DNA from: Bacteroides sp.
Lineage (GTDB): Bacteria > Bacteroidota > Bacteroidia > Bacteroidales > Bacteroidaceae
Assembly: GCA_022648295.1 (NCBI GenBank)
Contig: JALCME010000010.1
Coordinates: 1-64,000 of the forward strand
Reading direction: 5' to 3'
DNA length: 64,000 bases
A program made the translations under genes and the position numbers. Below the pieces are notes generated by a model. That model was not told where the DNA came from and searched no databases. It worked only from the letters and a program-made list of their open reading frames with translations. Positions 7,638-17,534 of the stretch are shown piece by piece (position 1 is the stretch's first letter; every line of letters starts with the position of its first letter).

Positions 7638-9998
7638 ATGCCAAAAAACCTTGTCATAGTCGAATCACCTGCAAAAGCAAAAACAATTGAGAAGTTCTTG
7701 GGAAAAGAGTTTAAAGTTCTTTCCAGCTACGGTCATATCCGTGACCTGAAGAAGAAAGAATTTAGCATTGACGTCGAAAAGAACTTCGAACCGGATTACG
7801 AAATCCCCGCAGATAAAAAGAAATTAGTAGGAACTTTAAAATCCGAATCGGAGAATGCTGATACAGTATGGTTAGCTTCCGATGAGGATCGCGAGGGAGA
7901 AGCCATTGCATGGCATTTATACGAAGTATTAAAACTACAACCGGAACACACAAAGCGAATTGTCTTTCACGAAATTACCAAAACGGCTATCCTAAAAGCC
8001 ATTGAACAACCACGTGAAATAGATACCAACTTAGTCAACGCCCAACAGGCGCGCCGTATTTTGGACCGCATCGTCGGCTTTGAACTGTCTCCCGTACTCT
8101 GGAAGAAAGTAAAACCGGCATTATCTGCCGGACGTGTACAATCAGTAGCCGTACGCCTCATTGTAGAGCGTGAAAGGGAAATACATGCCTTTCAAAGTGA
8201 AGCTTCTTACCGCGTGACAGCCGTATTCCTCGTTCCCGATGCGGAAGGGAAGATGGTAGAGATGAAAGCTGAACTTTCACAACGCCTGAAAAACAAGGAA
8301 GAAGCCCAAAGTTTACTGGATAAATGCCTGACAGCAACATTCTCTATTGCCAACATCACCACCCGCCCGGTAAAGAAAAGTCCCGCTGCCCCGTTTACGA
8401 CGTCCACCTTACAACAGGAAGCCGCCCGTAAATTAGGATTCACCGTTTCCCAGACCATGATGGTTGCACAGCGGTTATATGAATCGGGACTCATCACTTA
8501 CATGCGTACCGACTCTGTGAATCTATCGGAATATGCAATAAACGGCAGTAAGGAAGCAATCGGTCAGATGATGGGTTCGCAATATGTATATCCCCGTCAT
8601 TTCAGCACGAAAACAAAAGGTGCACAGGAAGCTCACGAAGCTATCCGCCCCACCTATATGGAGAATGCCCAGATAGAGGGTACCGCTCAGGAAAAGAAAT
8701 TGTATGATTTAGTCTGGAAACGTACCATTGCATCCCAAATGGCTGATGCAGAATTGGAGAAAACAACTGCTACGATCAACATAGACAACGCAACCGATAC
8801 ATTCACTGCAATCGGTGAAGTTGTAAAGTTCGACGGATTTCTTCGGGTTTACAGGGAATCTAACGATGATGATTCCGAGCAGCCGGAAGAAGAGGATAAC
8901 TTACTTCCTCCTCTTAAAAAAGGACAGATATTGCAATATCAGAATATTACCGCCACTGAACGTTTCACCCAACACCCCGCACGCTACACTGAAGCAAGTT
9001 TAGTACGCAAGCTGGAAGAACTGGGTATCGGGCGTCCATCTACTTACGCGCCAACAATCTCTACCATCCAACAACGGGAGTATGTTGAGAAAGGGAACAA
9101 AGAAGGAGTTGAACGCCAGTATAATGTTTTGACGCTTAAAAAGGATAAAATAACAGATGCCACGCGGACAGAAACTACGGGTGCGGAGAAGAACAAACTA
9201 CTGCCAACCGACACAGGAACCGTAGTAACAGACTTCTTGGTTCAGTTTTTTCCCGGTATCATGGATTATAACTTCACTGCAAATGTGGAGAAGCAATTTG
9301 ATGAGATAGCCGAAGGGAAGACAAAATGGACCAGCATCATGAAGGTGTTCTACAAAAAGTTCCATCCGTTAGTAGAAACAACGCTCGCAACGAAGAGCGC
9401 ACATAAAACAGGCGAACGCATACTGGGCAAAGATCCTGCAAGCGGCAAGCAAGTTTCTGTGAAGATAGGAAGATTCGGACCAGTTGTTCAGATAGGAACA
9501 GTTGAGGATGAAGAAAAGCCCCGCTTTTCACCTCTAAAGAAAGGCTTGTCTATTGAAACCATATCATTGGAAGAAGCTCTGGATTTATTCAAACTCCCCC
9601 GTACACTCGGAGAGTATGAAGGAAAAACCGTAAGTGTCAACATAGGACGCTTTGGCCCCTATATTCACTACAACAGCACCTACGCTTCCTTACCAAAAAC
9701 CGTAGATCCGATGGAGCTTGAATTGGACGAAGCCATAGAACTGATAAAGGCAAAAGCCGAAGCTGAAGCTAAAAAGCATATCAAGAAGTTTGAGGAAGAA
9801 CCGGAATTGGAAATTATGAACGGAAGATACGGACCATACATTAGCTATAAGGGGAATAATTACAAGATACCCAAAGACATCGTTCCTCAGGATTTAAGTC
9901 TGCAAAGCTGTATGGAAATCATCAAGCTACAATCTGAGAAAGAAGATGCGAAGCCCAAACGCAAGCGCGGAAGTTATGCTAAAAAACAAAAAGCATAA
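7638..9998 (+). CDS. topA: DNA topoisomerase I
   Basis: This 786-residue type IA topoisomerase relaxes negatively supercoiled DNA by transient single-strand cleavage. The Toprim domain is at the N-terminus (VIVESPAKAKTIEKFLG, then SDEDREGEAIAWHL with its acidic metal ligands). The catalytic tyrosine is Y288 in YMRTDS. Instead of zinc fingers, the C-terminus carries glycine-rich topoisomerase repeats (GRFGPVVQIG, GRFGPYIHYN, GRYGPYISY) and ends in a Lys/Arg-rich tail (KPKRKRGSYAKKQKA) likely to bind DNA. The start at 7638 leaves MPKNLVIVESPAK, the normal N-terminus. A strong hairpin follows directly. Confidence 0.97.
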   Translation: MPKNLVIVESPAKAKTIEKFLGKEFKVLSSYGHIRDLKKKEFSIDVEKNFEPDYEIPADKKKLVGTLKSESENADTVWLASDEDREGEAIAWHLYEVLKLQPEHTKRIVFHEITKTAILKAIEQPREIDTNLVNAQQARRILDRIVGFELSPVLWKKVKPALSAGRVQSVAVRLIVEREREIHAFQSEASYRVTAVFLVPDAEGKMVEMKAELSQRLKNKEEAQSLLDKCLTATFSIANITTRPVKKSPAAPFTTSTLQQEAARKLGFTVSQTMMVAQRLYESGLITYMRTDSVNLSEYAINGSKEAIGQMMGSQYVYPRHFSTKTKGAQEAHEAIRPTYMENAQIEGTAQEKKLYDLVWKRTIASQMADAELEKTTATINIDNATDTFTAIGEVVKFDGFLRVYRESNDDDSEQPEEEDNLLPPLKKGQILQYQNITATERFTQHPARYTEASLVRKLEELGIGRPSTYAPTISTIQQREYVEKGNKEGVERQYNVLTLKKDKITDATRTETTGAEKNKLLPTDTGTVVTDFLVQFFPGIMDYNFTANVEKQFDEIAEGKTKWTSIMKVFYKKFHPLVETTLATKSAHKTGERILGKDPASGKQVSVKIGRFGPVVQIGTVEDEEKPRFSPLKKGLSIETISLEEALDLFKLPRTLGEYEGKTVSVNIGRFGPYIHYNSTYASLPKTVDPMELELDEAIELIKAKAEAEAKKHIKKFEEEPELEIMNGRYGPYISYKGNNYKIPKDIVPQDLSLQSCMEIIKLQSEKEDAKPKRKRGSYAKKQKA

Positions 9999-10007
9999 AA
10001 ACAAAGG

Positions 10008-10052
10008 GATATAGAAAAGGCTGCCCCGAGACAGGGCAGCCTTTTCTATATC
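10008..10052 (+). terminator. Strong terminator hairpin after topA
   Basis: A 19-nt perfect inverted repeat (10008-10026 and 10034-10052, core AAAAGGCTGCCC) has a 7-nt loop. The right arm contains TTTT within CCTTTTCTATATC. It starts 10 bp after the topA stop. Confidence 0.85.
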
Positions 10053-10220
10053 TTTGCTGCAAGTTGCGAGCTTATACTTATTATTCATCAACGTCAATAA
10101 CATGCACGAGCTTTCCCTTTCCTCCCTAGATTATTATAAAAGTTCTTAAGTAAACGTCTTCACCAAAACGAAAGTCCTCCTATAATTCCATAACGAAAGC
10201 GATTTATATCATTTACAGAG

Positions 10221-12014
10221 TTACATCCGATCGGGGACTTCAATGCCCAATAGCCCCATACCTAATTGAACGACTTTTGCGACATTCTTTGATAAAGCCA
10301 GACGAATGATTTTCACTTTTTCTTCTTTCTCATGCAAAATACTAAAATCGTGATAGAACTGATTATACTCTTTCACCAAATCATAAATGTAATTAGCAAT
10401 GACAGAAGGGCTGTAATCTTCTCCCGCTTGTTTAACAACAGCAGCGAAATCAGCAACCATCTGAATTAATCCTTCTTCTTTCGTACTTAATTCAACTCCC
10501 GAAGGTAGCTGGGTAGGAATCAAAATGCCAGATTCGGCCGCCTTACGCAATACAGATTGAATACGCGCATAAGTATATTGAATAAAAGGTCCGGTATTAC
10601 CATTGAAATCAATAGATTCCTTAGGATTGAACGTCATGTTTTTACGTGCATCCACCTTTAATATAAAGTACTTCAATGCACCCAGCCCGACAATGCGCGC
10701 AATATTATCTGCCTCTTCAGGAGTCAGACCGTCCAACTTGCCTAAATCATTAGATGTCTCGCGGGCTGTATTTATCATTTCCTCAATCAAATCGTCAGCG
10801 TCAACCACCGTTCCCTCACGGCTTTTCATTTTACCCTCGGGTAACTCCACCATTCCATAAGAAAAATGTACCAGACTTTTTCCCCACTCAAAACCTAACT
10901 TATCAAGCAAAATAGAAAGTACTTGAAAATGATAATTCTGCTCATTCCCCACCACATAAATCATCTTGTTTATGGGATAATCAGCAAAGCGTAATTTTGC
11001 AGTACCTATATCCTGAGTCATATAGACAGATGTTCCATCAGCCCGCAGTAGTAGCTTATGATCAAGGCCTTCGGGAGTAAGATCCGCCCAAACGGAACCA
11101 TCCTCTTTCTTATAGAAGAATCCCTTTTCTAGTCCTTCCATTACCTTCTCCTTACCCTCCAAATAGGTATTTGACTCGTAATATATTTTATCAAAACTTA
11201 CCCCCATCTTACGGTAAGTCTCATCAAACCCTTTATATACCCACTGATTCATTTTAGCCCAAAGCGCACGTACTTCCGGATCACCTGCTTCCCACTTCAC
11301 CAACATTTCGCGAGCCTCGTTCATCAACGGAGAAGCAGCTTCCGCCTCTTCTTTTGTCATGCCCTTAGCCATAAGTTCGGCAACTTCCGCTTTATAGTGT
11401 TTATCAAATGCCACATAATAATCGCCAACCAGGTGATCTCCTTTCTTACCGGAAGATTCTGGTGTTTCACCATTGCCATACTTCAGCCATGCAAGCATAG
11501 ACTTACAAATATGGATGCCCCGATCATTGACAATATTCGTTTTAATCACCTTATTACCATTAGCCATAACAATATTTGCCAACGAATTTCCCAAAAGATT
11601 ATTACGGACATGTCCCAAATGCAATGGCTTATTGGTATTGGGCGAAGAATATTCAATCATGACCAGAGGAGATTTATCTGTAGCAGCAACCATACCATAT
11701 TGCTCATCCTGATTGATTCCATTCAGCAAATCAATCCACGCGGCAGAAGAAACCGTTAGATTTAAGAAACCTTTTATCACATTGAACGAAGCGACCAAAG
11801 ATTCATTTTTCTCCAAATATTCACCTATCTCCTGAGCTGTTTGTTCCGGTCCTTTCTTTGACATACGCAAAAAAGGGAAAACCACTAAGGTAAGATGACC
11901 TTCAAATTCCTTCTTTGTCTTTTGCAACTGTACTTGTCTAACAGAAACGTCTTGTCCATACATCGTTTTCAAACCACCGACAACAGCTATCGCCAATTTT
12001 TCTTCTATATTCAT
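10221..12014 (-). CDS. argS: Arginyl-tRNA synthetase
   Basis: This 597-residue class I aminoacyl-tRNA synthetase charges tRNA-Arg with arginine. The ArgRS N-terminal domain (tRNA D-loop recognition) covers about residues 1-90. The HIGH motif is HLGH at 132-135 within SSPNTNKPLHLGHVRNN. The KMSKS-equivalent is degenerate, as is usual in ArgRS (GKMKSREGTVV). The C-terminal helical anticodon-binding (DALR) domain ends LLGIEVPDRM. It is transcribed opposite to topA and behind the HU gene but separated from HU by a terminator. A weak -7 box (TATCTTTA, minus strand 12038-12045) may serve it. Confidence 0.97.
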   Translation of the reverse strand: MNIEEKLAIAVVGGLKTMYGQDVSVRQVQLQKTKKEFEGHLTLVVFPFLRMSKKGPEQTAQEIGEYLEKNESLVASFNVIKGFLNLTVSSAAWIDLLNGINQDEQYGMVAATDKSPLVMIEYSSPNTNKPLHLGHVRNNLLGNSLANIVMANGNKVIKTNIVNDRGIHICKSMLAWLKYGNGETPESSGKKGDHLVGDYYVAFDKHYKAEVAELMAKGMTKEEAEAASPLMNEAREMLVKWEAGDPEVRALWAKMNQWVYKGFDETYRKMGVSFDKIYYESNTYLEGKEKVMEGLEKGFFYKKEDGSVWADLTPEGLDHKLLLRADGTSVYMTQDIGTAKLRFADYPINKMIYVVGNEQNYHFQVLSILLDKLGFEWGKSLVHFSYGMVELPEGKMKSREGTVVDADDLIEEMINTARETSNDLGKLDGLTPEEADNIARIVGLGALKYFILKVDARKNMTFNPKESIDFNGNTGPFIQYTYARIQSVLRKAAESGILIPTQLPSGVELSTKEEGLIQMVADFAAVVKQAGEDYSPSVIANYIYDLVKEYNQFYHDFSILHEKEEKVKIIRLALSKNVAKVVQLGMGLLGIEVPDRM

Positions 12015-12064
12015 GAGCTAAAAGTATTTTCCGCGTGTAAAGATACGATATTTTGATGAAAGCA

Positions 12065-12098
12065 TAAAAAAAGAGAAAGCATTAAAATGCTCCCTCTT
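12065..12098 (-). terminator. Terminator of the HU gene
   Basis: On the minus strand AAGAG..AGCATT pairs with AATGCT..CTCTT and is followed by a run of seven Ts. It begins 24 bp after the HU stop and separates HU from argS. Confidence 0.75.
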
Positions 12099-12121
12099 CA
12101 ATTCCCTTACGTTCTGATTAC

Positions 12122-12394
12122 TTATCCAATGGCGTTAGTTAATTCAGATCCGGCTTTAAATTTAGCGACTTTTTTGGCAGGAATAACAATTGTCTGTTTC
12201 GTAGCAGGATTAATTCCTTTCCGTTCTGCTTTCATTGTAACGCTAAATGTTCCAAAGCCAACCAATGCCACTTTTTCATTAGCTTTTAACGTTTTTGTTA
12301 CTGATGTGATGAAAGCATCCAATGCTTTCTTTGAGTCCGCCTTTGTTAAACCGGCCTCTGCTGCCATAGCGCTAATAAGTTCTGACTTATTCAT
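12122..12394 (-). CDS. hup: HU-family DNA-binding protein
   Basis: This 90-residue histone-like protein begins MNKSELISAMAAEAGL and has the family signature around GFGTFSVTMKAERKGINPAT, the beta-arm whose proline intercalates in the minor groove. HU dimers bend and compact DNA and assist replication, repair and recombination. Full length and a clean HU pattern make the call safe. A good -33/-7 pair precedes it (12430-12460) and a terminator follows, so it is a single-gene unit. Confidence 0.97.
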   Translation of the reverse strand: MNKSELISAMAAEAGLTKADSKKALDAFITSVTKTLKANEKVALVGFGTFSVTMKAERKGINPATKQTIVIPAKKVAKFKAGSELTNAIG

Positions 12395-12429
12395 AATGCT
12401 AAATTTGATTAATTAATTAATATATTACA

Positions 12430-12460
12430 CAAAAGATATCATCATGATAACATTCACAAA
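12430..12460 (-). promoter_or_regulatory. Predicted -33/-7 promoter of the HU gene
   Basis: On the minus strand TTTG (12457-12460) is followed after 18 bp by TATCTTTTG (12430-12438). This is close to the Bacteroides pattern TTTG - about 19 bp - TAnnTTTG, with one extra T in the -7 box. Confidence 0.55.
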
Positions 12461-12580
12461 CATCTACAAATGTAGAGTAATATTTCTGAATATCAAATAA
12501 AAGCATTAAAAAAAATCGGATTATAACAAAAAAAAGACGAATAGAAGCCCCTTTTTCTGCTGTTAAACAGAAATAATTCG

Positions 12581-12588
12581 TACTTTTG
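12581..12588 (+). promoter_or_regulatory. Predicted -7 box of the rhomboid operon
   Basis: TACTTTTG matches TAnnTTTG exactly and is 24 bp before the ATG at 12612. No clear -33 element was seen. Confidence 0.55.
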
Positions 12589-12611
12589 CACATATTGACA
12601 AAAGACGAATT

Positions 12612-13295
12612 ATGAGAGCTTTACCAACGATCACTAAAAATCTATTAATTATCAATGTGCTGGTTTTTCTCGCAACTATAGTTGCCCAGTCTTACGGAAT
12701 TGATCTTACCCGTTATTTAGGACTGCATTTTTTCCTTGCCGATGATTTTAATATAGTTCAGCTTATTACTTACATGTTTATGCATGGAGGATTCGCACAC
12801 ATATTCTTTAATATGTTTGCAGTGTGGATGTTTGGACGTATCCTTGAACAAGTATGGGGACCGAAACGATTTTTATTCTATTATCTAGTATGCGGAATCG
12901 GTGCCGGCATTATACAAGAAGCCGTACAATACATACATTATGAATCCGTACTCTCCGCATACGATAGCGTCAATACCGGATATTCGGTTATTCCAATGAA
13001 GGAGTACTTAAATATGATGACTACTGTGGGAGCTTCCGGAGCAATATATGCCATCTTACTAGCTTTCGGAATGCTATTTCCTAATCAGCCGATGTTTATT
13101 TTTCCCTTGCCTTTTCCTATTAAAGCAAAATATTTTGTCATAGGATATGCATTAATAGAGCTATACTCGGGCTTTGCCAATAACCCAGGAGATAATGTAG
13201 CTCATTTTGCACATTTGGGAGGAATGGTATTCGGCTTCATATTAATAATGTACTGGAGAAAAACGAACAATGGGAACGGGCACTATTATAACTGA
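12612..13295 (+). CDS. Rhomboid-family intramembrane serine protease (first of two)
   Basis: The protein has 227 residues with six or so hydrophobic segments. The catalytic dyad is visible: S142 in GASGAIY and H201 in FAHLGG. The L1-loop motif WMFGRILEQVWG sits after the second segment. Rhomboids cut transmembrane helices within the membrane. The 3' end overlaps the next rhomboid gene by 26 bp, so the two are translationally coupled. Natural substrates cannot be predicted. Confidence 0.92.
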   Translation: MRALPTITKNLLIINVLVFLATIVAQSYGIDLTRYLGLHFFLADDFNIVQLITYMFMHGGFAHIFFNMFAVWMFGRILEQVWGPKRFLFYYLVCGIGAGIIQEAVQYIHYESVLSAYDSVNTGYSVIPMKEYLNMMTTVGASGAIYAILLAFGMLFPNQPMFIFPLPFPIKAKYFVIGYALIELYSGFANNPGDNVAHFAHLGGMVFGFILIMYWRKTNNGNGHYYN

Positions 13296-14163
13296 TTTAA
13301 AAAATTCCTTTCGTAGAGGAAATATCTACATCCAACTCATATATATCAATGTGGGGGTTTTTCTTATTACCACATTGATACAAATCTTTTTGCAACTTTT
13401 TAACCGCACACCAGGCAATCTATTCGAATGGATAGAACTCCCTGCGTCGTTTTCCCGCTTTATCATACAACCATGGTCCTTAATAACATACATGTTTGTC
13501 CATGGTGGGCTACTGCATATTCTGTTTAACATGTTATGGTTATATTGGTTCGGTAGTCTGTTTCTGACTTTCTTTTCTGCAAAGCATCTTCGTGGGACAT
13601 ATATACTAGGTGGAATCTGTGGAGGGTTAATATATATGGTGGCATATAATATTTTCCCCTATTTCCAACCGGTTGTAGATTATTCTTTTATGATTGGAGC
13701 TTCAGCATCCGTACTTGCTATCGTTGCGGCTGCCGCCTATCGTGAACCAAATTATCCAATACGATTATTCTTATTAGGAACTATCCGTTTAAAATACTTA
13801 GCACTCATTGCCATAGGCTCTGATCTTTTATTTATTACTTCGAGTAATGCAGGAGGTCACATTGCCCACTTAGGCGGTGCACTGGCTGGTCTTTGCTTTG
13901 CAAGAGGACTTAGTAAAGGCAGGGATTATACTTTATGGATCAATAAATCATTAGATTTTATTCTCTCCATATTCAAGTTCTCTCCGCGAAAGCCCAAAAT
14001 GAAAGTTCACTATAATCCCCGAAAGCAGGATTATGACTATAATGCTCATAAAAAGGCTCAATCGGATGAAATTGACCGCATTCTTGACAAACTAAAAAAA
14101 TCGGGATACGAAAGTCTAACTTCCGAAGAAAAGAAGAGCCTGTTTGATGCAAGCAAACGTTAG
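13270..14163 (+). CDS. Rhomboid-family intramembrane serine protease with C-terminal tail (second of two)
   Basis: This 297-residue protein is a second, divergent rhomboid with S145 in GASASV and H200 in IAHLGGAL. After the last membrane segment it carries a basic cytoplasmic tail of about 75 residues that ends in a helical KKSGYESLTSEEKKSLFD motif, which is absent from the first rhomboid. Its start lies inside the first gene (26-bp overlap). The two may form a heteromer or split their substrates. The EEP-family gene begins 17 bp downstream. Confidence 0.92.
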   Translation: MGTGTIITDLKNSFRRGNIYIQLIYINVGVFLITTLIQIFLQLFNRTPGNLFEWIELPASFSRFIIQPWSLITYMFVHGGLLHILFNMLWLYWFGSLFLTFFSAKHLRGTYILGGICGGLIYMVAYNIFPYFQPVVDYSFMIGASASVLAIVAAAAYREPNYPIRLFLLGTIRLKYLALIAIGSDLLFITSSNAGGHIAHLGGALAGLCFARGLSKGRDYTLWINKSLDFILSIFKFSPRKPKMKVHYNPRKQDYDYNAHKKAQSDEIDRILDKLKKSGYESLTSEEKKSLFDASKR

Positions 14164-14180
14164 TATTCAAAAAGAAGGAT

Positions 14181-15275
14181 ATGAGGCACTTCGGTTTTTT
14201 TATTGCTTATTTGATTCTGGCAATCAACATATTTTTTATAAGCCTATTGCTTCTTACGGCTTATAGCCCGCATATACATCCAACCGTACATCCAATAGCA
14301 TCTTGCCTTGGACTTACATTTCCAATCTTCCTAGTAGTAAATAGCTGTTTTCTATTGTTTTGGATTATTATTCAAAAATATAAATATGCCTTAATCCCAC
14401 TAGCCGGATTCATTTTATGTTATCCTCAAATAAGGACTTATTTTCCAATTAATTTCCACACTAATGAGCTTCCATCCGGTAGTTTCAAGATATTATCTTA
14501 CAACATAATGGGATTTAATGGAACAATTAAAAAGAACGGGGAAAATCCTATTTTAGAATATTTAAGAAACAGTAAAGCGGACATTCTTTGTCTACAGGAA
14601 TATACAACATCAACAATCCAGCATCACCTTAGCCAAAAAGATGTTGAAAACGCCCTTGTAAACTACCCCTATCATAAAATACAGATTGTAGGAAACGGAC
14701 ATGCCAACCGAATAGCCTGCTACTCTAAATACCCGATTATTTCTTCACGCACTTTAGATTATAAGAGCGAATATAATGGTTCTGTCGTATATGAACTCAA
14801 AATAGGGAAAGATACTGTAACCCTCATCAATAACCACTTAGAATCCAATAAGCTCACTAAAGAAGATAAGGTGGTCTACGAAGATATACTAAAGTCACCT
14901 CAAGCAGAGAAAGTTAAGATCGGAGCCAGCATGCTCATCCATAAGCTGGCGGAAGCATCTGCCATTCGTGCTCCACAAGCTGATAAAATAGCACAAGAAA
15001 TTAATTCTTCAAAATACTCCCATATCATTGTTTGCGGAGATTTTAATGATACGCCTATCTCCTATGCACATCGCATCATAGCAAAAGACCTGCATGATAC
15101 CTTTACAGAATCAGGAAGAGGACTGGGCATCTCTTACAATCAAAACCGATTTTATTTTCGGATAGACAACATCTTAGCCAGTAAAAACTTTAAATCTTAT
15201 AATTGTACGGTAGATCGTTCAATAAAGTATTCCGATCACTACCCTATCTGGTGTTACCTGAATATAATAAACTAA
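14181..15275 (+). CDS. Membrane-anchored endonuclease/exonuclease/phosphatase-family protein
   Basis: The protein has 364 residues. Three hydrophobic segments fill about the first 90 residues. An EEP-fold catalytic domain follows: ILSYNIMGFNG (N108), CLQEYTT (metal ligand E140), GDFNDTP and the final SDHYPIW. The EEP superfamily covers nucleases, sphingomyelinases and phosphoinositide phosphatases. Membrane anchoring with the domain probably outside favours a lipid or extracytoplasmic phosphodiester substrate, but this is open. It lies between the rhomboids and the M3 peptidase with gaps of 17 and 12 bp. Confidence 0.85.
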   Translation: MRHFGFFIAYLILAINIFFISLLLLTAYSPHIHPTVHPIASCLGLTFPIFLVVNSCFLLFWIIIQKYKYALIPLAGFILCYPQIRTYFPINFHTNELPSGSFKILSYNIMGFNGTIKKNGENPILEYLRNSKADILCLQEYTTSTIQHHLSQKDVENALVNYPYHKIQIVGNGHANRIACYSKYPIISSRTLDYKSEYNGSVVYELKIGKDTVTLINNHLESNKLTKEDKVVYEDILKSPQAEKVKIGASMLIHKLAEASAIRAPQADKIAQEINSSKYSHIIVCGDFNDTPISYAHRIIAKDLHDTFTESGRGLGISYNQNRFYFRIDNILASKNFKSYNCTVDRSIKYSDHYPIWCYLNIIN

Positions 15276-15287
15276 ATCCAAAACCTA

Positions 15288-17384
15288 ATGAAAATGTATA
15301 AACCGAAGAAATGTATTTTTATTTTAGCCCTAAGTTGTATGATATACTCCTGTGCCACACAAACGGAAAGCAATCCGTTTTTAACTGAATACCAAACGAA
15401 GTATGATGTTCCACCTTTCGACAAGATTAAGTTAAAGCATTATGAACCTGCTTTCATGGAAGGAATAAAGGAACAAAATGAAAAAATCGGTACTATTATC
15501 AACAATTCGGAAGCTCCGAACTTTGATAATGTAATTGTTGCTCTTGACAACAGTTCACCAATATTAGACCGTGTCAGCGCTATTTTCTTCAATCTTACAG
15601 ATGCGGAAACAACAGACGAACTGACGGCGTTATCCATTAAGCTTGCCCCGGTTTTATCAGATCATAGCGATAATATTTTGTTAAATCCGAAGCTCTTTAA
15701 GAAAGTACAAGCTGTTTATGCTCAGGAAGACTCATTAAAACTGACAACAGAGCAAAAACGGTTATTGGAAAAGACTTATAAGAATTTTGTACGCGCCGGA
15801 GCCAATCTCGCAGCAGAAGAACAAAAACATTTGCGAGAAATAAATAAGAAACTGTCTACATTGGGAATTCAGTTTAGCAATAATGTTCTAAATGAAAACA
15901 ATGCATTTAAGCTCTATATCAAGAACGAATCAGATCTGGTCGGATTACCTGACTGGTTCCGTAAAAGTGCCGCAGAGGAAGCAAAAGCAGACGGGCACAC
16001 AGGAGAATGGCTATTTACCTTACAAAACTCAAGCCGCATCCCATTCCTGCAATATTCTGCCAACCGTTCTTTACGAGAAAAGCTATATAAGGCCTACATC
16101 AACCGCGGTAATCATAATGATAAAAACGATAACAAAAAGATCATTACTGATATTATCAAATTACGCTTAGAAAAAGCTAAGCTACTCGGTTATGATTGCT
16201 ACTCCAATTTTGTCTTAGACAACACGATGGCTAAAAATTCCGCCACGGTAATGACTTTCTTAGATAAATTATGGAAATATGCATTGCCTAAAGCCCAGAC
16301 TGAAGCCGCAGAATTGCAGAAAATAATGGATAAAGAAAGCAAAGGAGAGAAACTTGAAGCTTGGGACTGGTGGTATTATACAGAAAAGCTACGCAAAGAA
16401 AAATATAATTTGGAAGAAGAGGAGATTAAACCTTACTTCAAACTTGAGAACGTTAGAGAAGGGGCCTTTGCAGTTGCTCATAAACTTTATGGAATTACGC
16501 TAACTAAATTAGACGGAATTCCAGTCTACAATCCGGATGTAGAAGTCTTCGAAGTAAAAGACAGTGATGGTTCACAACTCGGAATTATCTATTTGGATTA
16601 TTTTCCCCGACCGGGTAAAAGCGGTGGAGCATGGATGAGTAATTACCGTGAACAACAAGGAAAGATTCGCCCGTTAGTATGCAATGTTGCAAGTTTTACT
16701 AAACCAATAGGCAATACCCCGTCCCTACTTACCATAGATGAAGTGGAAACTCTTTTCCATGAATTTGGACATGCGCTGCACGGACTCCTTAGCAAGTGCA
16801 ATTACAAAGGCATATCAGGAACAAACGTTGCACGTGATTTCGTAGAGTTACCCTCTCAAATCAATGAGCATTGGGCTACCGAACCGGAAGTCTTAAAAAT
16901 GTATGCCAAACACTATCAAACTGGAGAAATAATACCTGATAGCCTCATTGAAAAGATTCAAAAACAGAAGACGTTCAATCAAGGTTTTATGACTACTGAA
17001 TTACTCGCGGCCGCCATACTTGATATGAGTCTCCACAACCTCACCAGCACGAATGATCTGGATATTATGACATTCGAGAAAAAGACGATGGATAATCTGG
17101 AACTCATCCCGGAGATAGCGCCACGATATCGCGTTACTTATTTCAATCATATCATTGGAGGATACGCAGCAGGATACTATAGTTACCTATGGGCCAATGT
17201 ATTAGATAATGATGCGTTTGAAGCATTTAAAGAAAAAGGAATTTTTGACAAAAACACAGCCGACCTCTTCCGTCATAATATTTTAGAGAGGGGAGATAGT
17301 GATGACCCTATGACACTATACAAAAAGTTCCGTGGAACAGAACCCAATATAGAAGCTATGTTAAAAAATCGCGGTATGAAGTGA
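15288..17384 (+). CDS. M3-family zinc oligopeptidase (Dcp-like), lipoprotein
   Basis: This 698-residue protein has a lipoprotein signal (lipobox IYSC, C22) and a full M3 peptidase domain. The zinc site is H491-E492-x-x-H495 in TLFHEFGHALHG. Downstream, the Y/H-rich region typical of M3 (FNHIIGGYAAGYYSYLW) binds peptide. The family includes peptidyl-dipeptidase Dcp and oligopeptidase A, which trim short peptides. The lipid anchor puts this one in the periplasm. It is the last gene of the rhomboid operon, so it could finish peptides released by the membrane proteases, although that link is an inference. Confidence 0.93.
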   Translation: MKMYKPKKCIFILALSCMIYSCATQTESNPFLTEYQTKYDVPPFDKIKLKHYEPAFMEGIKEQNEKIGTIINNSEAPNFDNVIVALDNSSPILDRVSAIFFNLTDAETTDELTALSIKLAPVLSDHSDNILLNPKLFKKVQAVYAQEDSLKLTTEQKRLLEKTYKNFVRAGANLAAEEQKHLREINKKLSTLGIQFSNNVLNENNAFKLYIKNESDLVGLPDWFRKSAAEEAKADGHTGEWLFTLQNSSRIPFLQYSANRSLREKLYKAYINRGNHNDKNDNKKIITDIIKLRLEKAKLLGYDCYSNFVLDNTMAKNSATVMTFLDKLWKYALPKAQTEAAELQKIMDKESKGEKLEAWDWWYYTEKLRKEKYNLEEEEIKPYFKLENVREGAFAVAHKLYGITLTKLDGIPVYNPDVEVFEVKDSDGSQLGIIYLDYFPRPGKSGGAWMSNYREQQGKIRPLVCNVASFTKPIGNTPSLLTIDEVETLFHEFGHALHGLLSKCNYKGISGTNVARDFVELPSQINEHWATEPEVLKMYAKHYQTGEIIPDSLIEKIQKQKTFNQGFMTTELLAAAILDMSLHNLTSTNDLDIMTFEKKTMDNLELIPEIAPRYRVTYFNHIIGGYAAGYYSYLWANVLDNDAFEAFKEKGIFDKNTADLFRHNILERGDSDDPMTLYKKFRGTEPNIEAMLKNRGMK

Positions 17385-17469
17385 AAGATGAAATCAGATT
17401 AAGCTATTAAAACTATAAGTAAAGCGCAAATATTTGAGTTCCTTTTACTTCAAGATGTGAAAAAAAAGC

Positions 17470-17477
17470 TATATTTG
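17470..17477 (+). promoter_or_regulatory. Predicted -7 box of secDF
   Basis: TATATTTG fits TAnnTTTG and lies 57 bp before the secDF start codon. Confidence 0.55.
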
Positions 17478-17534
17478 CAGCCTTGTATGCAATGAAATTT
17501 AATCAAAAAGTAATCATAATAAACTAAAAGTAAC

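Noticed and set aside
11397..11759. 120-codon plus-strand frame opposite argS
   Set aside because: It is antisense to the HIGH-motif region of argS, with no domain and no promoter.
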